Made by a program: the position numbers and the translations under genes | NCBI RefSeq assembly: GCF_002926065.1 | Contig: NZ_PREZ01000004.1 | Span: 124,001 to 188,000, forward strand | Length of the DNA stretch: 64,000 nucleotides | Direction of reading: 5' to 3' | Source of the DNA: Jeotgalibacillus proteolyticus | GTDB lineage: Bacteria > Bacillota > Bacilli > Bacillales > Jeotgalibacillaceae | Shown: positions 20,841 to 29,960 of the stretch, piece by piece | Numbering within the stretch: the first letter of the stretch is position 1 | Layout: each line of letters begins with the position of its first letter | Notes under the pieces: generated by a model | Databases searched by the model: none | What the model was told of the DNA's origin: nothing | The model's input: the letters and a program-made list of their open reading frames with translations, nothing else

Positions 20841-21158
20841 ATGCAAGGAATAAAAAATGCTGATTTATTTAATGAAGTAACAGAAGGAAATGAACCGGTT
20901 ATAGTAAAATTCACCGCTGACTGGTGCCCGGATTGCAGACGGATGGATATGTTCATTGATGAAATTGTAGAAGAATATAATGAGTACAAATGGTATACCC
21001 TGAACAAGGATGAACTTCCTGAGATTGCTGATCAAAATAATGTTATGGGCATTCCAAGCCTGCTTATTTTCAAAGACGGCAAAAAACTGGCACATCTTCA
21101 CTCAGCTCACGCCAAAACACCTGAACAGGTTACTTCTTTTCTAGAAGAGCAAAAATAA
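20841..21158 (+). CDS. Thioredoxin family protein
   Basis: 105-residue thioredoxin fold with active site WCPDC at residues 28-32 (FTADWCPDCRRMD) and the cis-proline motif MGIPSLLIFKDG. The Pro-Asp between the cysteines differs from the usual Gly-Pro, which alters redox potential; this variant is common among small Bacillus thioredoxin-like proteins. No signal peptide, so cytoplasmic. Monocistronic with its own promoter and terminator. Confidence 0.9.
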   Translation: MQGIKNADLFNEVTEGNEPVIVKFTADWCPDCRRMDMFIDEIVEEYNEYKWYTLNKDELPEIADQNNVMGIPSLLIFKDGKKLAHLHSAHAKTPEQVTSFLEEQK

Positions 21159-21182
21159 CGGCCCAATAGGCCGTTTTTTTTT
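21157..21182 (+). terminator. Terminator of the thioredoxin gene
   Basis: AACGGCC, loop CAATA, GGCCGTTTTTTTTTG immediately after the stop. Confidence 0.9.
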
Positions 21183-21275
21183 GAATTCATTTGAAGTATA
21201 ACGTTATCTTTTCAGGGTAAATACGTGTAAAATACATACAACTACAAGAATCTGTTTTGATTGGAGAGGTTCAGA

Positions 21276-22028
21276 TTGAGTAAAAGAACAATTAAAGTAA
21301 ATGATGAAGCAGTTTCAGCTTCAGTAATTGCATTTGATAAAGACGGGACTTTATTTCAGGCTGAACCCTTTTGGTTGGCATTAAATGAAGAAAGAAAAAA
21401 ACGCTTTATTGAAATTGCCGGCTCTAAACATGCCAAAGCATGGGATGAAATGATGGGGGTTGAGAAGGATAAAGTCGACCATCACGGAATGCTTGCCATT
21501 GCTGGTGAGCAGGAGGAAAGAATTGCAATTACCGCTCTGCTCTATCAGCTCACGAAAAACCCATGGGTCACAAGCATGGCTCTTGCAACCCGCCTTCTTG
21601 AAGAAAGTAATGCTGCACTGGATATTTCAAAATCCTTTGTTCCTACTGAAGGAGCAGCAGAGCTATTAACCAATTTAAAAGATGCAGGATATGTAATTGG
21701 CGTTGTGACTTCCGATCAATACGCAAGGACCTATGAATGCTTAAAGCTATTAGGCTTTGAACGAAAAGTTGATTTCATTGTAACACCTGAAGTCGTAAGC
21801 CATGGCAAGCCCTCTCCGGACATGCTTGAAAGAGTCTGCCGGGACTTCACCGTCCCATCCCATGAACTCCTCATGGTAGGAGACAGCATTGTAGATTCCA
21901 TGATGGCAAGAGCTGCCGGCTGTAAAAGCATTTCCGTTCACGAGCATGAAAGCATGCGTCAAACCCTTCAGGCAACCTCCGATTACCTGATCCCTTCCCT
22001 CTCAGCTATACAGGTGGAGTGGGAATAA
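21276..22028 (+). CDS. HAD-superfamily phosphatase
   Basis: 250-residue haloacid-dehalogenase hydrolase. Motif I is FDKDGTLF, motif II VVTSDQYA, the lysine lies in SHGKPSPDM, and motif III/IV is MVGDSIVDSMMA. An alpha-helical cap occupies roughly residues 35-115. The TTG at 21276 is chosen because GGAGAGG precedes it; the TTG at 21261 would lie inside that site. Similar to phosphoglycolate phosphatase-type enzymes; substrate not predictable. Confidence 0.87.
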   Translation: MSKRTIKVNDEAVSASVIAFDKDGTLFQAEPFWLALNEERKKRFIEIAGSKHAKAWDEMMGVEKDKVDHHGMLAIAGEQEERIAITALLYQLTKNPWVTSMALATRLLEESNAALDISKSFVPTEGAAELLTNLKDAGYVIGVVTSDQYARTYECLKLLGFERKVDFIVTPEVVSHGKPSPDMLERVCRDFTVPSHELLMVGDSIVDSMMARAAGCKSISVHEHESMRQTLQATSDYLIPSLSAIQVEWE

Positions 22029-22032
22029 ACCA

Positions 22033-22060
22033 AAGCTGCCAAATCACGGCGGCTTTTTTT
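22033..22060 (+). terminator. Terminator of the HAD phosphatase gene
   Basis: AAGCTGCC, loop, GGCGGCTTTTTTT right after the stop codon. Confidence 0.85.
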
Positions 22061-22561
22061 AATTGAGAGTGATATTTTTAGAAAGTATTTACCCGTAACA
22101 TGCTAATTTTTCAGAATCAAACAAAACTACTAGGAGTTGATTGCAGTGGAAGGGGGCGACTCCTGCGGGATGAAGCGGGAGCTTGAGATCCACTTGCGAC
22201 AGCAAGTTAGCTCAAGCCCCGCCCCGCGGAAAGCGTCCCCCTGCAATGGAAATCAACACGCCATTTTAATCGGTATTCACCCGTAACATTCAAAATCCAA
22301 GCAGCATTCGTCCATGGTTTCCAGCCTCTAAAACAAGGGAACACCCGTATAATCTCAAAAAACACATTCCTCAGCCGGCTTATTCTTGACACTACTGTCG
22401 AAAACGTAAAGAATAGAAAAAGAAAGGGTAAACTAATTCTTCCACAGGAACTTTTAACTGCAACACCCCACCCACTAAATTAACACCAAAATCACTTAAC
22501 CCGTAAAGAGAAAATGGCTCTCTTAAAACCGGCTAAAGCTCACATCAAAGGAGGCGGCAGA
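22061..22561. other. Gene-free interval before the RND gene
   Basis: About 500 bp without a supported gene. It holds repeat copy B (22136-22257). From 22258 to 22561 I see AT-rich, unstructured sequence and no convincing ORF, apart from the ribosome binding site of the RND gene at its end. A promoter for that gene is expected here but no clear -35/-10 pair stands out. Confidence 0.6.
22136..22257 (-). repeat. Dispersed palindromic repeat, copy B (full)
   Basis: 122-bp element bounded by GTTGATT and AATCAAC, in the orientation opposite to copy A. The central hairpin is GAGCTTGAG...CACTTGC-GACA-GCAAGTTAGCTCAAGC. Arms: GACTCCTGCGGGA on the left and CCGCGGAAAGCGTCCCCCTGC on the right. Located between the HAD terminator and the RND exporter gene. 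Confidence 0.88.
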
Positions 22562-25500
22562 ATGTATGCGTGGATGCTAAAAAGAACAAAAATATTTATG
22601 GTCTTATTCGTACTATCCATCATTGTAGGTATCATGGTTTTTATTCAGCTTCCACAAAGGGAAATTCCTGAAACACAAATCAATATCGGAACAGTATCAA
22701 CCGTTTATCCCGGTGCTACACCACAAACTGTGGAGCGTACAGTCACCAATCCTATCGAACGGAATTTAACAGCTGTGGAAGGTATTGAAGAAGTCTCCTC
22801 CTCATCAGCTGCAGGCTTTTCATCTGTTATTGTGACGATAGAAGAAGGAGCTGACACGCAGGAAGTATTTTCTTCCATCAGACAGCAGGTTTCAGATGCG
22901 GCAGCCTCTTTTCCAGAAGAAGTCCTCACTCCTTCAATTGATGAAGCAGGAGGAAGTTTTCCGATTGTTTCTTATATGCTGACAAGCGAAAACCGGGATG
23001 CTTTTACGGACCTTGAGCCTTTAATGGAAGATTGGGATGAAGAGATCTCTTCAGTTCCAGGGGTTTCAGACGTTACCGTAAAAGGGATAATGCCTGACGA
23101 AATCATTCTATCCATCGATTCTGAAGAACTTGGCGAGAATGGTCTTGCTTTTCCGGATGTACTTGACGCCGTTCAAAATGAATTCAACCCCGTGCCTCTT
23201 GGCAAACAGGAATCTGAGGGCACCGTTTATCAGCTTGCGATTGAATCCTATGATTCCGTAGAAGACATGGAAGCTGTGGTTGTGGGGCAATCTCCGGATG
23301 GAGATGCCGTAACGATCGGGGATATCGGCTCTGTTGAGCTTTCTCCTGTTGACACAGAAGATCTTATTACATTTGACGGAACTCCGGCAGTCTCATTTAC
23401 TGCATATCTTGATGAAGGTCAGGATATTCCAAGCGTGGATGAAGCCGTAACTGCCAAAATGGCAGAACTGGAGGATAGCTTGCCGGCAGATATTGAGCTT
23501 GTTCCTTATTATTCACAAGCAAATCTTGTTAATACGATATTTGATGGCTTGTTTTTATCGCTTGCTATTGCTGTTTTAGCTGTTATCGTTACAAGCTCCC
23601 TTGGATTGACTGTAGGAGGAGCGATTGTTGTTGCGTTAGCTGTTCCCCTATCAGTGTTAATAGGTATTATTCCCCTTCCGTTTGCCGGGGTCGACTTAAA
23701 CCAGATCTCTGTTATTGGAGTGATTATCGCTCTTGGAATTCTTGTCGATGATTCCATTGTGGTCAACGACAATATCCAGCGGCGATTTAAGAATGGAGAT
23801 CAAGCTCTGGCAGGTGTGATAACAGGTGTTAAAGAGGTCTGGGTATCTATTGTGACCTCTTCCCTTGCTATTGTCTTTACCTTTTTACCGCTAGTCTTCC
23901 TGTCAGGAGGAAACGGTGCTTTTATCCGGGCGCTGCCGACTGTTCTCATTACAACCATTATCGCTTCTACAATTGTCGCGCTTGTTTTTGTACCAATGAT
24001 GCGGTATAGCTTTTACCGGACATCAAAGAAAAAAATCTCGAATTCACCGGGGCTCCTTGGAAAACCTTTAAATTGGATTTCTGATTTTTACGCGGATAAA
24101 GTGCTTGTGAATACAGCAAAAAAGCCGTTTCTCACAGCTTTTATCGGACTAATTCTCACAACAGCTCTATTTGGGCTCGTGGTTCTTACTCCATTCGAAT
24201 TTTTCCCGGACGCCGATCGTGAAGAGGTCACGATTGATGTTACTTTGCCAATTGGAACCCCTCTTGAAGAAACATTGAACACGATGCAGGAAATAGAAGA
24301 AACACTTTATCAGGATGATGGTGTAACGGAAATTTCAATTTTTGCCGGTACAGGTCTTCCAAATTTATTTAATAGCTCACTGGATACAACCGGAGATTAT
24401 ACTGGACAGCTGGCGGTACGGGTAGACCGGGAAAACCAGACAGCACAAGGTTTAATTGATGAGTGGACTGATGACTTAAGAAGCAGCTATCCGGATGCGA
24501 TTATTTTTATGGAAACGATTCAGCAGGGACCTCCGGCTGGTGCTCCTGTGACCGTTACAGTGAAAGGGCCTGAGCTAGATGATTTACTTTCCCTCCGAGA
24601 TACGGTCATGGAGGAAATCAATGAATTAGGTGTCGATTTAGTCATTGATAATATCGGAGCAGAAGAGCCTACTCTCTCTTATGTGCCAGATCGTGATGCG
24701 TTAAATGAATTTGGCATTACCATTCAGGACATCAGTCAGCAGATTCGACTTGTGACTGAAGGCATACCGATGGACAGCTTTGATGATGGAGTAACAGAAC
24801 GGGAAATGAGAGTAGTGGTTGATCGTGTGGAGGCTGGCAGTGAGATCGATTTGAGTACAATTCAGCTTCCTGTTCAGCAGCAGGGCCCTCCTGAAGGACC
24901 TCCTTCTTTCGTTTCACTTGATGAATTAGTAACTGTTGAGGAAACCGAGCAGCTTCAGCGCATTCCACATGAAGATGGTGAACGTGCGGTAACCATCCGT
25001 GCCTTCCCTGGCGATGTTGAAAGCCTTGATTCTAAGGTGGAAGAAATCGTTGAGTCTGTTAGGGGTACAATGGATAATAATGAGTATAGCCTGGTAATTG
25101 GAGGCGAGAACGAAGCTCAGGACGACTTTTTCTCTGAGATTGTTATTTTATTTACAATCGTGGTTTTCCTGGTTTATGTGCTCATTGCTTTCCAATTCAA
25201 TTCTCTTTCTCTGCCGCTGCTAGTTCTGGTTGCTGTCTACCTGGCTATAGCAGGAGCAATACTTGGGCTATTTGTTACACAGACTCCAATCAGCTTCCTT
25301 GCAGTCATGGGGATGGTTTCCCTTACAGGTATTGTTGTTAGAAATTCAGTTGTCCTAATTGACTTTATTGAACAGGGACTCAGCAATGGCATGAATGTTA
25401 AAGAAGCGGTTATTGAGTCAGGGCGAGTAAGGATTCGCCCAATACTGCTGACAGCTATTACGTCAATTGTTGCGTTAATTCCAGTTGCAGTAAGCGGCGA

Positions 25501-25651
25501 TGCTTTATTTACCCCTCTCGCCATTACAATTATTTCTGGAATTTCATTTTCAACCCTGCTGACCCTGGTCATTGTACCAATGCTTTACCTAGTCTTTTTA
25601 AGATTCAGAAGAAGAGGAAAAGAGCTAAGGAAATCAGGGCAGTACCAGTAA
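22562..25651 (+). CDS. RND-family efflux permease (AcrB/HAE1 type)
   Basis: Inner-membrane proton-driven exporter, 1029 residues from the ATG at 22562, which has a very strong AAAGGAGG site. The layout is typical: TM1, a large porter domain, TM2-6, TM7, a second porter domain, TM8-12. The proton-relay aspartates are in TM4 (GILVDDSIVVNDN). PGATPQTVERTVTNPIERNL matches AcrB family segments. No membrane-fusion protein or TolC-like gene is adjacent, as for other Gram-positive RND pumps such as SwrC. The natural substrate is unknown. Copy B of the repeat lies upstream. Confidence 0.92.
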   Translation: MYAWMLKRTKIFMVLFVLSIIVGIMVFIQLPQREIPETQINIGTVSTVYPGATPQTVERTVTNPIERNLTAVEGIEEVSSSSAAGFSSVIVTIEEGADTQEVFSSIRQQVSDAAASFPEEVLTPSIDEAGGSFPIVSYMLTSENRDAFTDLEPLMEDWDEEISSVPGVSDVTVKGIMPDEIILSIDSEELGENGLAFPDVLDAVQNEFNPVPLGKQESEGTVYQLAIESYDSVEDMEAVVVGQSPDGDAVTIGDIGSVELSPVDTEDLITFDGTPAVSFTAYLDEGQDIPSVDEAVTAKMAELEDSLPADIELVPYYSQANLVNTIFDGLFLSLAIAVLAVIVTSSLGLTVGGAIVVALAVPLSVLIGIIPLPFAGVDLNQISVIGVIIALGILVDDSIVVNDNIQRRFKNGDQALAGVITGVKEVWVSIVTSSLAIVFTFLPLVFLSGGNGAFIRALPTVLITTIIASTIVALVFVPMMRYSFYRTSKKKISNSPGLLGKPLNWISDFYADKVLVNTAKKPFLTAFIGLILTTALFGLVVLTPFEFFPDADREEVTIDVTLPIGTPLEETLNTMQEIEETLYQDDGVTEISIFAGTGLPNLFNSSLDTTGDYTGQLAVRVDRENQTAQGLIDEWTDDLRSSYPDAIIFMETIQQGPPAGAPVTVTVKGPELDDLLSLRDTVMEEINELGVDLVIDNIGAEEPTLSYVPDRDALNEFGITIQDISQQIRLVTEGIPMDSFDDGVTEREMRVVVDRVEAGSEIDLSTIQLPVQQQGPPEGPPSFVSLDELVTVEETEQLQRIPHEDGERAVTIRAFPGDVESLDSKVEEIVESVRGTMDNNEYSLVIGGENEAQDDFFSEIVILFTIVVFLVYVLIAFQFNSLSLPLLVLVAVYLAIAGAILGLFVTQTPISFLAVMGMVSLTGIVVRNSVVLIDFIEQGLSNGMNVKEAVIESGRVRIRPILLTAITSIVALIPVAVSGDALFTPLAITIISGISFSTLLTLVIVPMLYLVFLRFRRRGKELRKSGQYQ

Positions 25652-25670
25652 AGAAATTAGTTTTACTAAC

Positions 25671-25702
25671 AAAAAGGAGAAGCCCGCGGGCTTCTCCTTT
25701 TT
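25671..25702. terminator. Bidirectional terminator between RND and sortase genes
   Basis: A 15-bp perfect palindromic stem AAAAAGGAGAAGCCC / GGGCTTCTCCTTTTT with a two-base loop. The T runs serve both strands and the flanking genes converge on it. Confidence 0.9.
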
Positions 25703-25727
25703 GTATGCAATAACGGTATTTACTAAA

Positions 25728-26729
25728 TTATTCACTTCCAGGTGCAGCAGCCTCAGATTCTTTACCATCTATTGAAACAGAAGTAATATGGTAGCTTGCA
25801 CCAGGATCATCGATCGTAATACTTTTACGTTCATAGTAGCTGACACTGCTCACCTGTTCTTTTGTCCCATCTTCCAGCTCTTTATAAGTTCTGTAGCCTA
25901 CGATCTCAGCATCCCGGACTGCATGCCAGGAAAGCTGTTTCCCTGTAATTTCAACATGAGATGGCGGGTAAGGGATATACTCGATCTCTTCTGCCTCTTC
26001 TTCAACAAGCTCAGTATAGACTACCAGACGGTCTGGATATTGTCCGGTCTCACGATTAAAAGAGCCTGTGCAGGTAATTAAATTTAGTCCTTTTGAGCTT
26101 GAGGGGCCGAATATTTCTTTGATTGGCGCCCCATCAGTAGGATATGATTCCAATGCCTTAACAGAAAAGGTAAGAGCTTCACCATCCTCAGCAGTTACAA
26201 TTATTTCATCACCAGGCTCGAGGCTGCGCAGTTCAAAAAATATTGCTGGTCCATCATAGCTGTCAACATGCCCGGCAAGCACTGCATTTCCCACGTCCCC
26301 CGGTTTTATTCCCGGCTTAAACCAACCAACTTCATCGACGTTTTCCGGAACCTCCATTGCACCATCATCTAAAATCCCCATCTCAATGATAGGTGCTTCT
26401 ATGTTAAGAGCGGGAATACTTATGGCAGCAGGTGTAATGGATGCCGTCTCGGGTGTCTGTTCAGCCAGTAATTTTTCAAAGCGTTCACGGTCCCGTTCAA
26501 GGATTGGAAATTCTTCCTTCGAATCCCCTGCCTTTTGATTTTCAACTGAACCAAGCATTTCATCTCCTTCAGCATCAGGAGAAGGCAGGGCATCAGCTTC
26601 GACCGTTTCTTCTGAATTAATTGAAGCTTCCGGCTCTCCCCAATTTTCAGCTGCAACAATTGCGCCGTAACCTATAATAAAAACGATTAAGCCGGTTAAC
26701 ATTGATAACAGAATTGTCTTCTTCAACAC
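25728..26729 (-). CDS. Sortase with C-terminal FN3-like domain
   Basis: 333-residue membrane-anchored transpeptidase. An N-terminal TM (about residues 5-26) is followed by an acidic linker. The sortase beta-barrel covers about 100-245, with His154 (VLAGHVDS), Cys220 (LNLITCTG) and Arg234 (YPDRLVVY) as the catalytic set. Residues about 254-328 form an additional beta-rich segment (VEITGKQLSWHAV, GYRTYKE, SYHITSVSIDG) that resembles a fibronectin type III domain and is unusual for sortases. The LITC motif points to class D or F rather than SrtA. No LPxTG-type substrate gene is adjacent. Confidence 0.87.
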   Translation of the reverse strand: MLKKTILLSMLTGLIVFIIGYGAIVAAENWGEPEASINSEETVEADALPSPDAEGDEMLGSVENQKAGDSKEEFPILERDRERFEKLLAEQTPETASITPAAISIPALNIEAPIIEMGILDDGAMEVPENVDEVGWFKPGIKPGDVGNAVLAGHVDSYDGPAIFFELRSLEPGDEIIVTAEDGEALTFSVKALESYPTDGAPIKEIFGPSSSKGLNLITCTGSFNRETGQYPDRLVVYTELVEEEAEEIEYIPYPPSHVEITGKQLSWHAVRDAEIVGYRTYKELEDGTKEQVSSVSYYERKSITIDDPGASYHITSVSIDGKESEAAAPGSE

Positions 26730-26937
26730 CTCTCACCTCACGATCTCCTGTTTTCAATAATCATCTAGAAAGCTAACGCAGAATGTTCTTGTTTAGATCA
26801 GTATAATGAATAATTCGTGAAGAAAAAAGAAACAGGCTGCTCTGAACTCTCTATGTGATCAACTGTACTTCAGAAGCTTCCTTTGCCAGCCAGAATGATT
26901 TATACTTATTTCACCTACATAAAAAGGAGTGGGATTC

Positions 26938-27111
26938 ATGAGTGACCAAAAAAAAGTAAGCTTGCAGGATCTTGTTAAACAGCAGCTTGCCAATAAGAAA
27001 AAAAATTCTCAAAGCAATTCTTCTGTTCAAGGAGCGGGAAACGAAAAGAAGATGAGAAGCCAGCAGCATAAAAAAGTAGCCAACACCCGCAGAAAAGCTG
27101 GAGGCTCTTAA
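26938..27111 (+). CDS. Small basic hypothetical protein (57 aa)
   Basis: Lys/Gln/Ser-rich protein (VKQQLANKKKNSQSNS, QQHKKVANTRRKAGGS) with a net positive charge and low complexity, likely disordered and possibly nucleic-acid binding. The ATG at 26938 sits 8 bp after AAAGGAG; a GTG nine bases earlier is less likely. It is flanked by a strong terminator. Not recognised beyond that. Confidence 0.7.
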   Translation: MSDQKKVSLQDLVKQQLANKKKNSQSNSSVQGAGNEKKMRSQQHKKVANTRRKAGGS

Positions 27112-27146
27112 TTTATTAAGAAGTTTACTAGTAACCGTATAACTGC

Positions 27147-27185
27147 AAAAAACACACAGCCTAATTTCAGGCTGTGTGTCTTTTT
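27147..27185. terminator. Bidirectional terminator
   Basis: ACACACAGCC, 8-nt loop, GGCTGTGTGT with T runs on both sides. It serves the 57-aa gene (plus) and the DEAD-box helicase gene (minus), whose stop codon overlaps the T run. Confidence 0.88.
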
Positions 27186-28476
27186 ATCTCTTCCTTCTTT
27201 TTTCAAGTGCCGGCTTAGGGGCAGTGTGGCCGCCTCTGTAGCGCTGCTGTCTTTTTTTGTTTTTTTCAATCTTATCTTCTTTTTTTTCTTTCGCACTCAT
27301 GGAGTTTCTTTTTGATTCGTTTCCTTTATCGTGCCGGTCATATTCAGCGGCATTAACTTCTACTTCTTTACGTGGAATTTCGTATTGAATGCCCTGCTCA
27401 ATATTCCGCATTAGCTCTTTGTCCTTTGGTGCTGCCAGGGTAAAAGCAACTCCTGCCTCCCCTGCTCTTCCTGTACGTCCAATACGGTGAATGTAGCTTT
27501 CCGTATCCTCAGGTACATCATAGTTAAAGACATGTGTGATTCCTTCAATATCGATCCCTCTCGAAGCAACATCCGTCGCTACAAGCAGCTGCAGCTTGGC
27601 GGTTTTAAACTGTTTCATTACTGTTTCTCTTTTAGATTGAGAAAGATCCCCATGCAGTTCTCCGACAAGATACCCGCGGGATTTCAAGTCTCCATATAAA
27701 TTGCTGACTCTCCTGATCGTACGGCAAAAGATGATGCCTAAAAATGGCCGTGTCTCATCTATAGTTGTACATAAAGCGCCAAGCTTCTCACGGTCACTTA
27801 CCTCAATTGCATAATGCTCTATTTCCTCCACCAAATTTGAATCGTCCCGAATGTGGATCGTTTCCGGACTGGTCATATAGCGCTTAGCCAATTTTCGAAT
27901 GTCTTTTGATAAAGTAGCTGAAAATAAACCCATCTGCCGATCCGTGCCGGTTTCTTCAATAATGTCTTCTACATCTTCAAGAAAGCCAAAATGGAGCATT
28001 TGGTCTGCTTCATCGATGACTAGCATGGAAACCGTTGAAAGATTAATGGTTTCTCTTCGGAGATGATCCAGCAGTCTTCCTGGTGTAGCTACGGCTACGT
28101 GTACACCCCGTTTGAGGGCTTTCATTTGCCTATCCATATCCTGCCCGCCATAGATCGAAAGTACTGACGAAGCCACCGCGTCATCCTGCAATTTTTTGCA
28201 TTCCTCTGTTATTTGAATAGCAAGCTCCCGGGTCGGTGCAAGAATTAGTGCCTGCAATTCATTTTTTTCAACGTTTATTTTTTGAAGCAGGGGCGTTAAA
28301 TAAGCAATCGTTTTTCCTGTCCCTGTTTTAGCTTGTGCTAATACGTCTCTTCCTTCGAGCAGGAGCGGTATCGTTCTTTCCTGTACAGGTGTAGGGGTCA
28401 AAATCATTTGCTTTTCTAATTTACTGCTTAATTCTTCAGATATCCCAAGGGATAAAAATTCCTTCACTTGATTCAC
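27184..28476 (-). CDS. DEAD-box RNA helicase
   Basis: 430-residue ATP-dependent RNA helicase for ribosome assembly or mRNA turnover. Motifs in order: Q-motif TPTPVQERTIP, I AKTGTGKT, Ia PTRELA, Ib TPGRL, II VIDEADQM, III SATL, IV IIFCRT, V ATDVASRGIDIEG, VI HRIGRTGRAG. The C-terminal 70 residues are Lys/Arg-rich and would bind RNA. Closest in build to the CshB/YfmL group; I do not assign a symbol because paralogues are hard to separate by eye. Confidence 0.93.
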   Translation of the reverse strand: MNQVKEFLSLGISEELSSKLEKQMILTPTPVQERTIPLLLEGRDVLAQAKTGTGKTIAYLTPLLQKINVEKNELQALILAPTRELAIQITEECKKLQDDAVASSVLSIYGGQDMDRQMKALKRGVHVAVATPGRLLDHLRRETINLSTVSMLVIDEADQMLHFGFLEDVEDIIEETGTDRQMGLFSATLSKDIRKLAKRYMTSPETIHIRDDSNLVEEIEHYAIEVSDREKLGALCTTIDETRPFLGIIFCRTIRRVSNLYGDLKSRGYLVGELHGDLSQSKRETVMKQFKTAKLQLLVATDVASRGIDIEGITHVFNYDVPEDTESYIHRIGRTGRAGEAGVAFTLAAPKDKELMRNIEQGIQYEIPRKEVEVNAAEYDRHDKGNESKRNSMSAKEKKEDKIEKNKKRQQRYRGGHTAPKPALEKRRKR

Positions 28477-28590
28477 CTCTTCTGTTTAGTATACCTTATT
28501 TTCCCGCTAAAAAGCGTTTAGTTAGCGCTTATGGTTTTTAAGATCATCTGCTATACTGATGTGAGCAGCTTAGACACAAAGGAGATCACT

Positions 28591-29634
28591 ATGAATATTA
28601 TGATTACCGGTGCGACAGGATTTGTCGGCACAAAGTTAGTTCATTCTCTACTGGAGGAAGGACATACGATTTACCCGCTTGTCCGAAGTGCGCAAAAAAA
28701 AGATCAAATTATGTCATCCATATCAAAAGAGCAGCAGAGCCGGGTTCATCCTGTTATTGGGGATATAACACAGCAAATGCTTGGAATTGATCCGGATGTT
28801 CAAAACAAGCTTGAAGGAAAGATTAATATCCTCTATCATACTGCAGCCTTTTTGTCGTTTGACCCTGCAGATCGGGAGAAAACGTTTTTTGTGAATGTGC
28901 AAGGAACACAACATGCGCTGGATTTAGCAAAAAGCATAGATATTCCTGCTTTCTATCATATCAGCACTGCCTATACACTTGGGATGCAGGATTTTGGAAA
29001 AGAAGAATTGCATTCGCTTGATCGTTCATTTGTTAATGATTACGAAGAAAGCAAAAGCCATGCGGAACACCTGGTTTGGCAGGAGCGTGAAAAGCTGAAG
29101 ATCAGCATTTTCAGACCGGCTATTATTGTGGGTGATTCCAACACAGGAGAAGCAGATACAACATTTGCTTTATACGGGCTCTTAAAAGCCATTATGCTGC
29201 TAAAGAAGCTCATCATAAGAGGAAGAATCGATTCGGATCGCAGCATTCGCCTTCTTTGTAATGGAGAAGCTTCCAATAATGTAGTGCCTGTTAATTATGT
29301 AGTAGATGTTTTGACGGCAGCTGCACTTTATGCAAATCCGGGAATGATTTATCATATCGCCAATAATCATGCCCCAAAAAATGATCAGGTTATGGAATGG
29401 ATCATTGACATTAGCGGTGTGCATCAGCTTTCACTTACAAATAACTCTGCTGATTTAACCCCTGAGGACGCAGTGATTAACGAGCCAATGAGCGTCTTCC
29501 ACTCTTATCTTTCCCGGACAGTCACCTTTGATGATACAAACACGAAAGAACTGATCAATCAATCCGGAAAACCAGCACTTCAGCTTTCTAATGAAAAATA
29601 CCAGCGGCTGATTAAAACATTTTTTCAGTCCTAA
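28591..29634 (+). CDS. NAD-dependent epimerase/thioester-reductase-like SDR
   Basis: 347-residue extended SDR. N-terminal TGATGFVGTKLV binds the nucleotide, ISTAYTLG contains the Ser and Tyr region, and NDYEESKSHAEHLVW supplies the YxxxK catalytic pair. The male-sterility/thioester reductase subgroup (NAD_binding_4) is suggested by FFVNVQGTQHALDLA. The ATG at 28591 follows AAAGGAG by 7 bp; a longer frame to 28531 has no support. Substrate unknown; no related genes adjoin. Confidence 0.85.
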   Translation: MNIMITGATGFVGTKLVHSLLEEGHTIYPLVRSAQKKDQIMSSISKEQQSRVHPVIGDITQQMLGIDPDVQNKLEGKINILYHTAAFLSFDPADREKTFFVNVQGTQHALDLAKSIDIPAFYHISTAYTLGMQDFGKEELHSLDRSFVNDYEESKSHAEHLVWQEREKLKISIFRPAIIVGDSNTGEADTTFALYGLLKAIMLLKKLIIRGRIDSDRSIRLLCNGEASNNVVPVNYVVDVLTAAALYANPGMIYHIANNHAPKNDQVMEWIIDISGVHQLSLTNNSADLTPEDAVINEPMSVFHSYLSRTVTFDDTNTKELINQSGKPALQLSNEKYQRLIKTFFQS

Positions 29635-29641
29635 TCGTGAT

Positions 29642-29676
29642 GACGAACTCGTTTTTTCGGGTTCGTCTTTTTTTTT
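29642..29676 (+). terminator. Terminator of the SDR gene
   Basis: GACGAACTCG, T-loop, CGGGTTCGTC followed by nine T residues, 8 bp after the stop. Confidence 0.9.
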
Positions 29677-29799
29677 TCAAAAAATTTTTCGACATGTAAA
29701 AATCGGAATATTTCGACTTACTAATGGTAATTTTTAGAGAATGCAAACGATTTATTAGTCCAATCTACTGACTTAAAGCTAAAATCTGACTGGAAATTC

Positions 29800-29819
29800 A
29801 CGTGCAATAAATTGCACGT
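29800..29819. other. 20-bp palindrome in the alsT upstream region
   Basis: ACGTGCAA-TAAA-TTGCACGT, a perfect 8-bp inverted repeat about 70 bp before the proposed symporter promoter. It could be an operator or a weak terminator (TTTTAATT follows). The rest of the 326-bp gap between 29634 and 29961 contains the SDR terminator and that promoter; no glycine riboswitch motifs are visible. Confidence 0.45.
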
Positions 29820-29888
29820 TTTAATTACCTTTCTTCTTATTTAAAGTAAACGAAGCATTTAGTCACACGCAATTTCCTTATTTTACTA

Positions 29889-29917
29889 TTTACTTAAGGT
29901 TTAAATATGTGTATATT
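29889..29917 (+). promoter_or_regulatory. Candidate promoter of the alanine symporter gene
   Basis: TTTACT, 17-bp spacer, TATATT, ending about 43 bp before the ATG. Confidence 0.45.
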
Positions 29918-29960
29918 GTTCAATATTCAGATAATTCAAATAAAAAGGAGTGATTTGGTA

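Noticed and set aside
22207-22392. 61-codon minus-strand ORF partly inside repeat copy B
   Set aside because: The frame arises from the repeat, has no ribosome binding site and resembles nothing.
29678-29960. Glycine or other riboswitch upstream of the alanine symporter
   Set aside because: The conserved glycine-riboswitch words are absent; only a palindrome and a promoter-like pair are visible.
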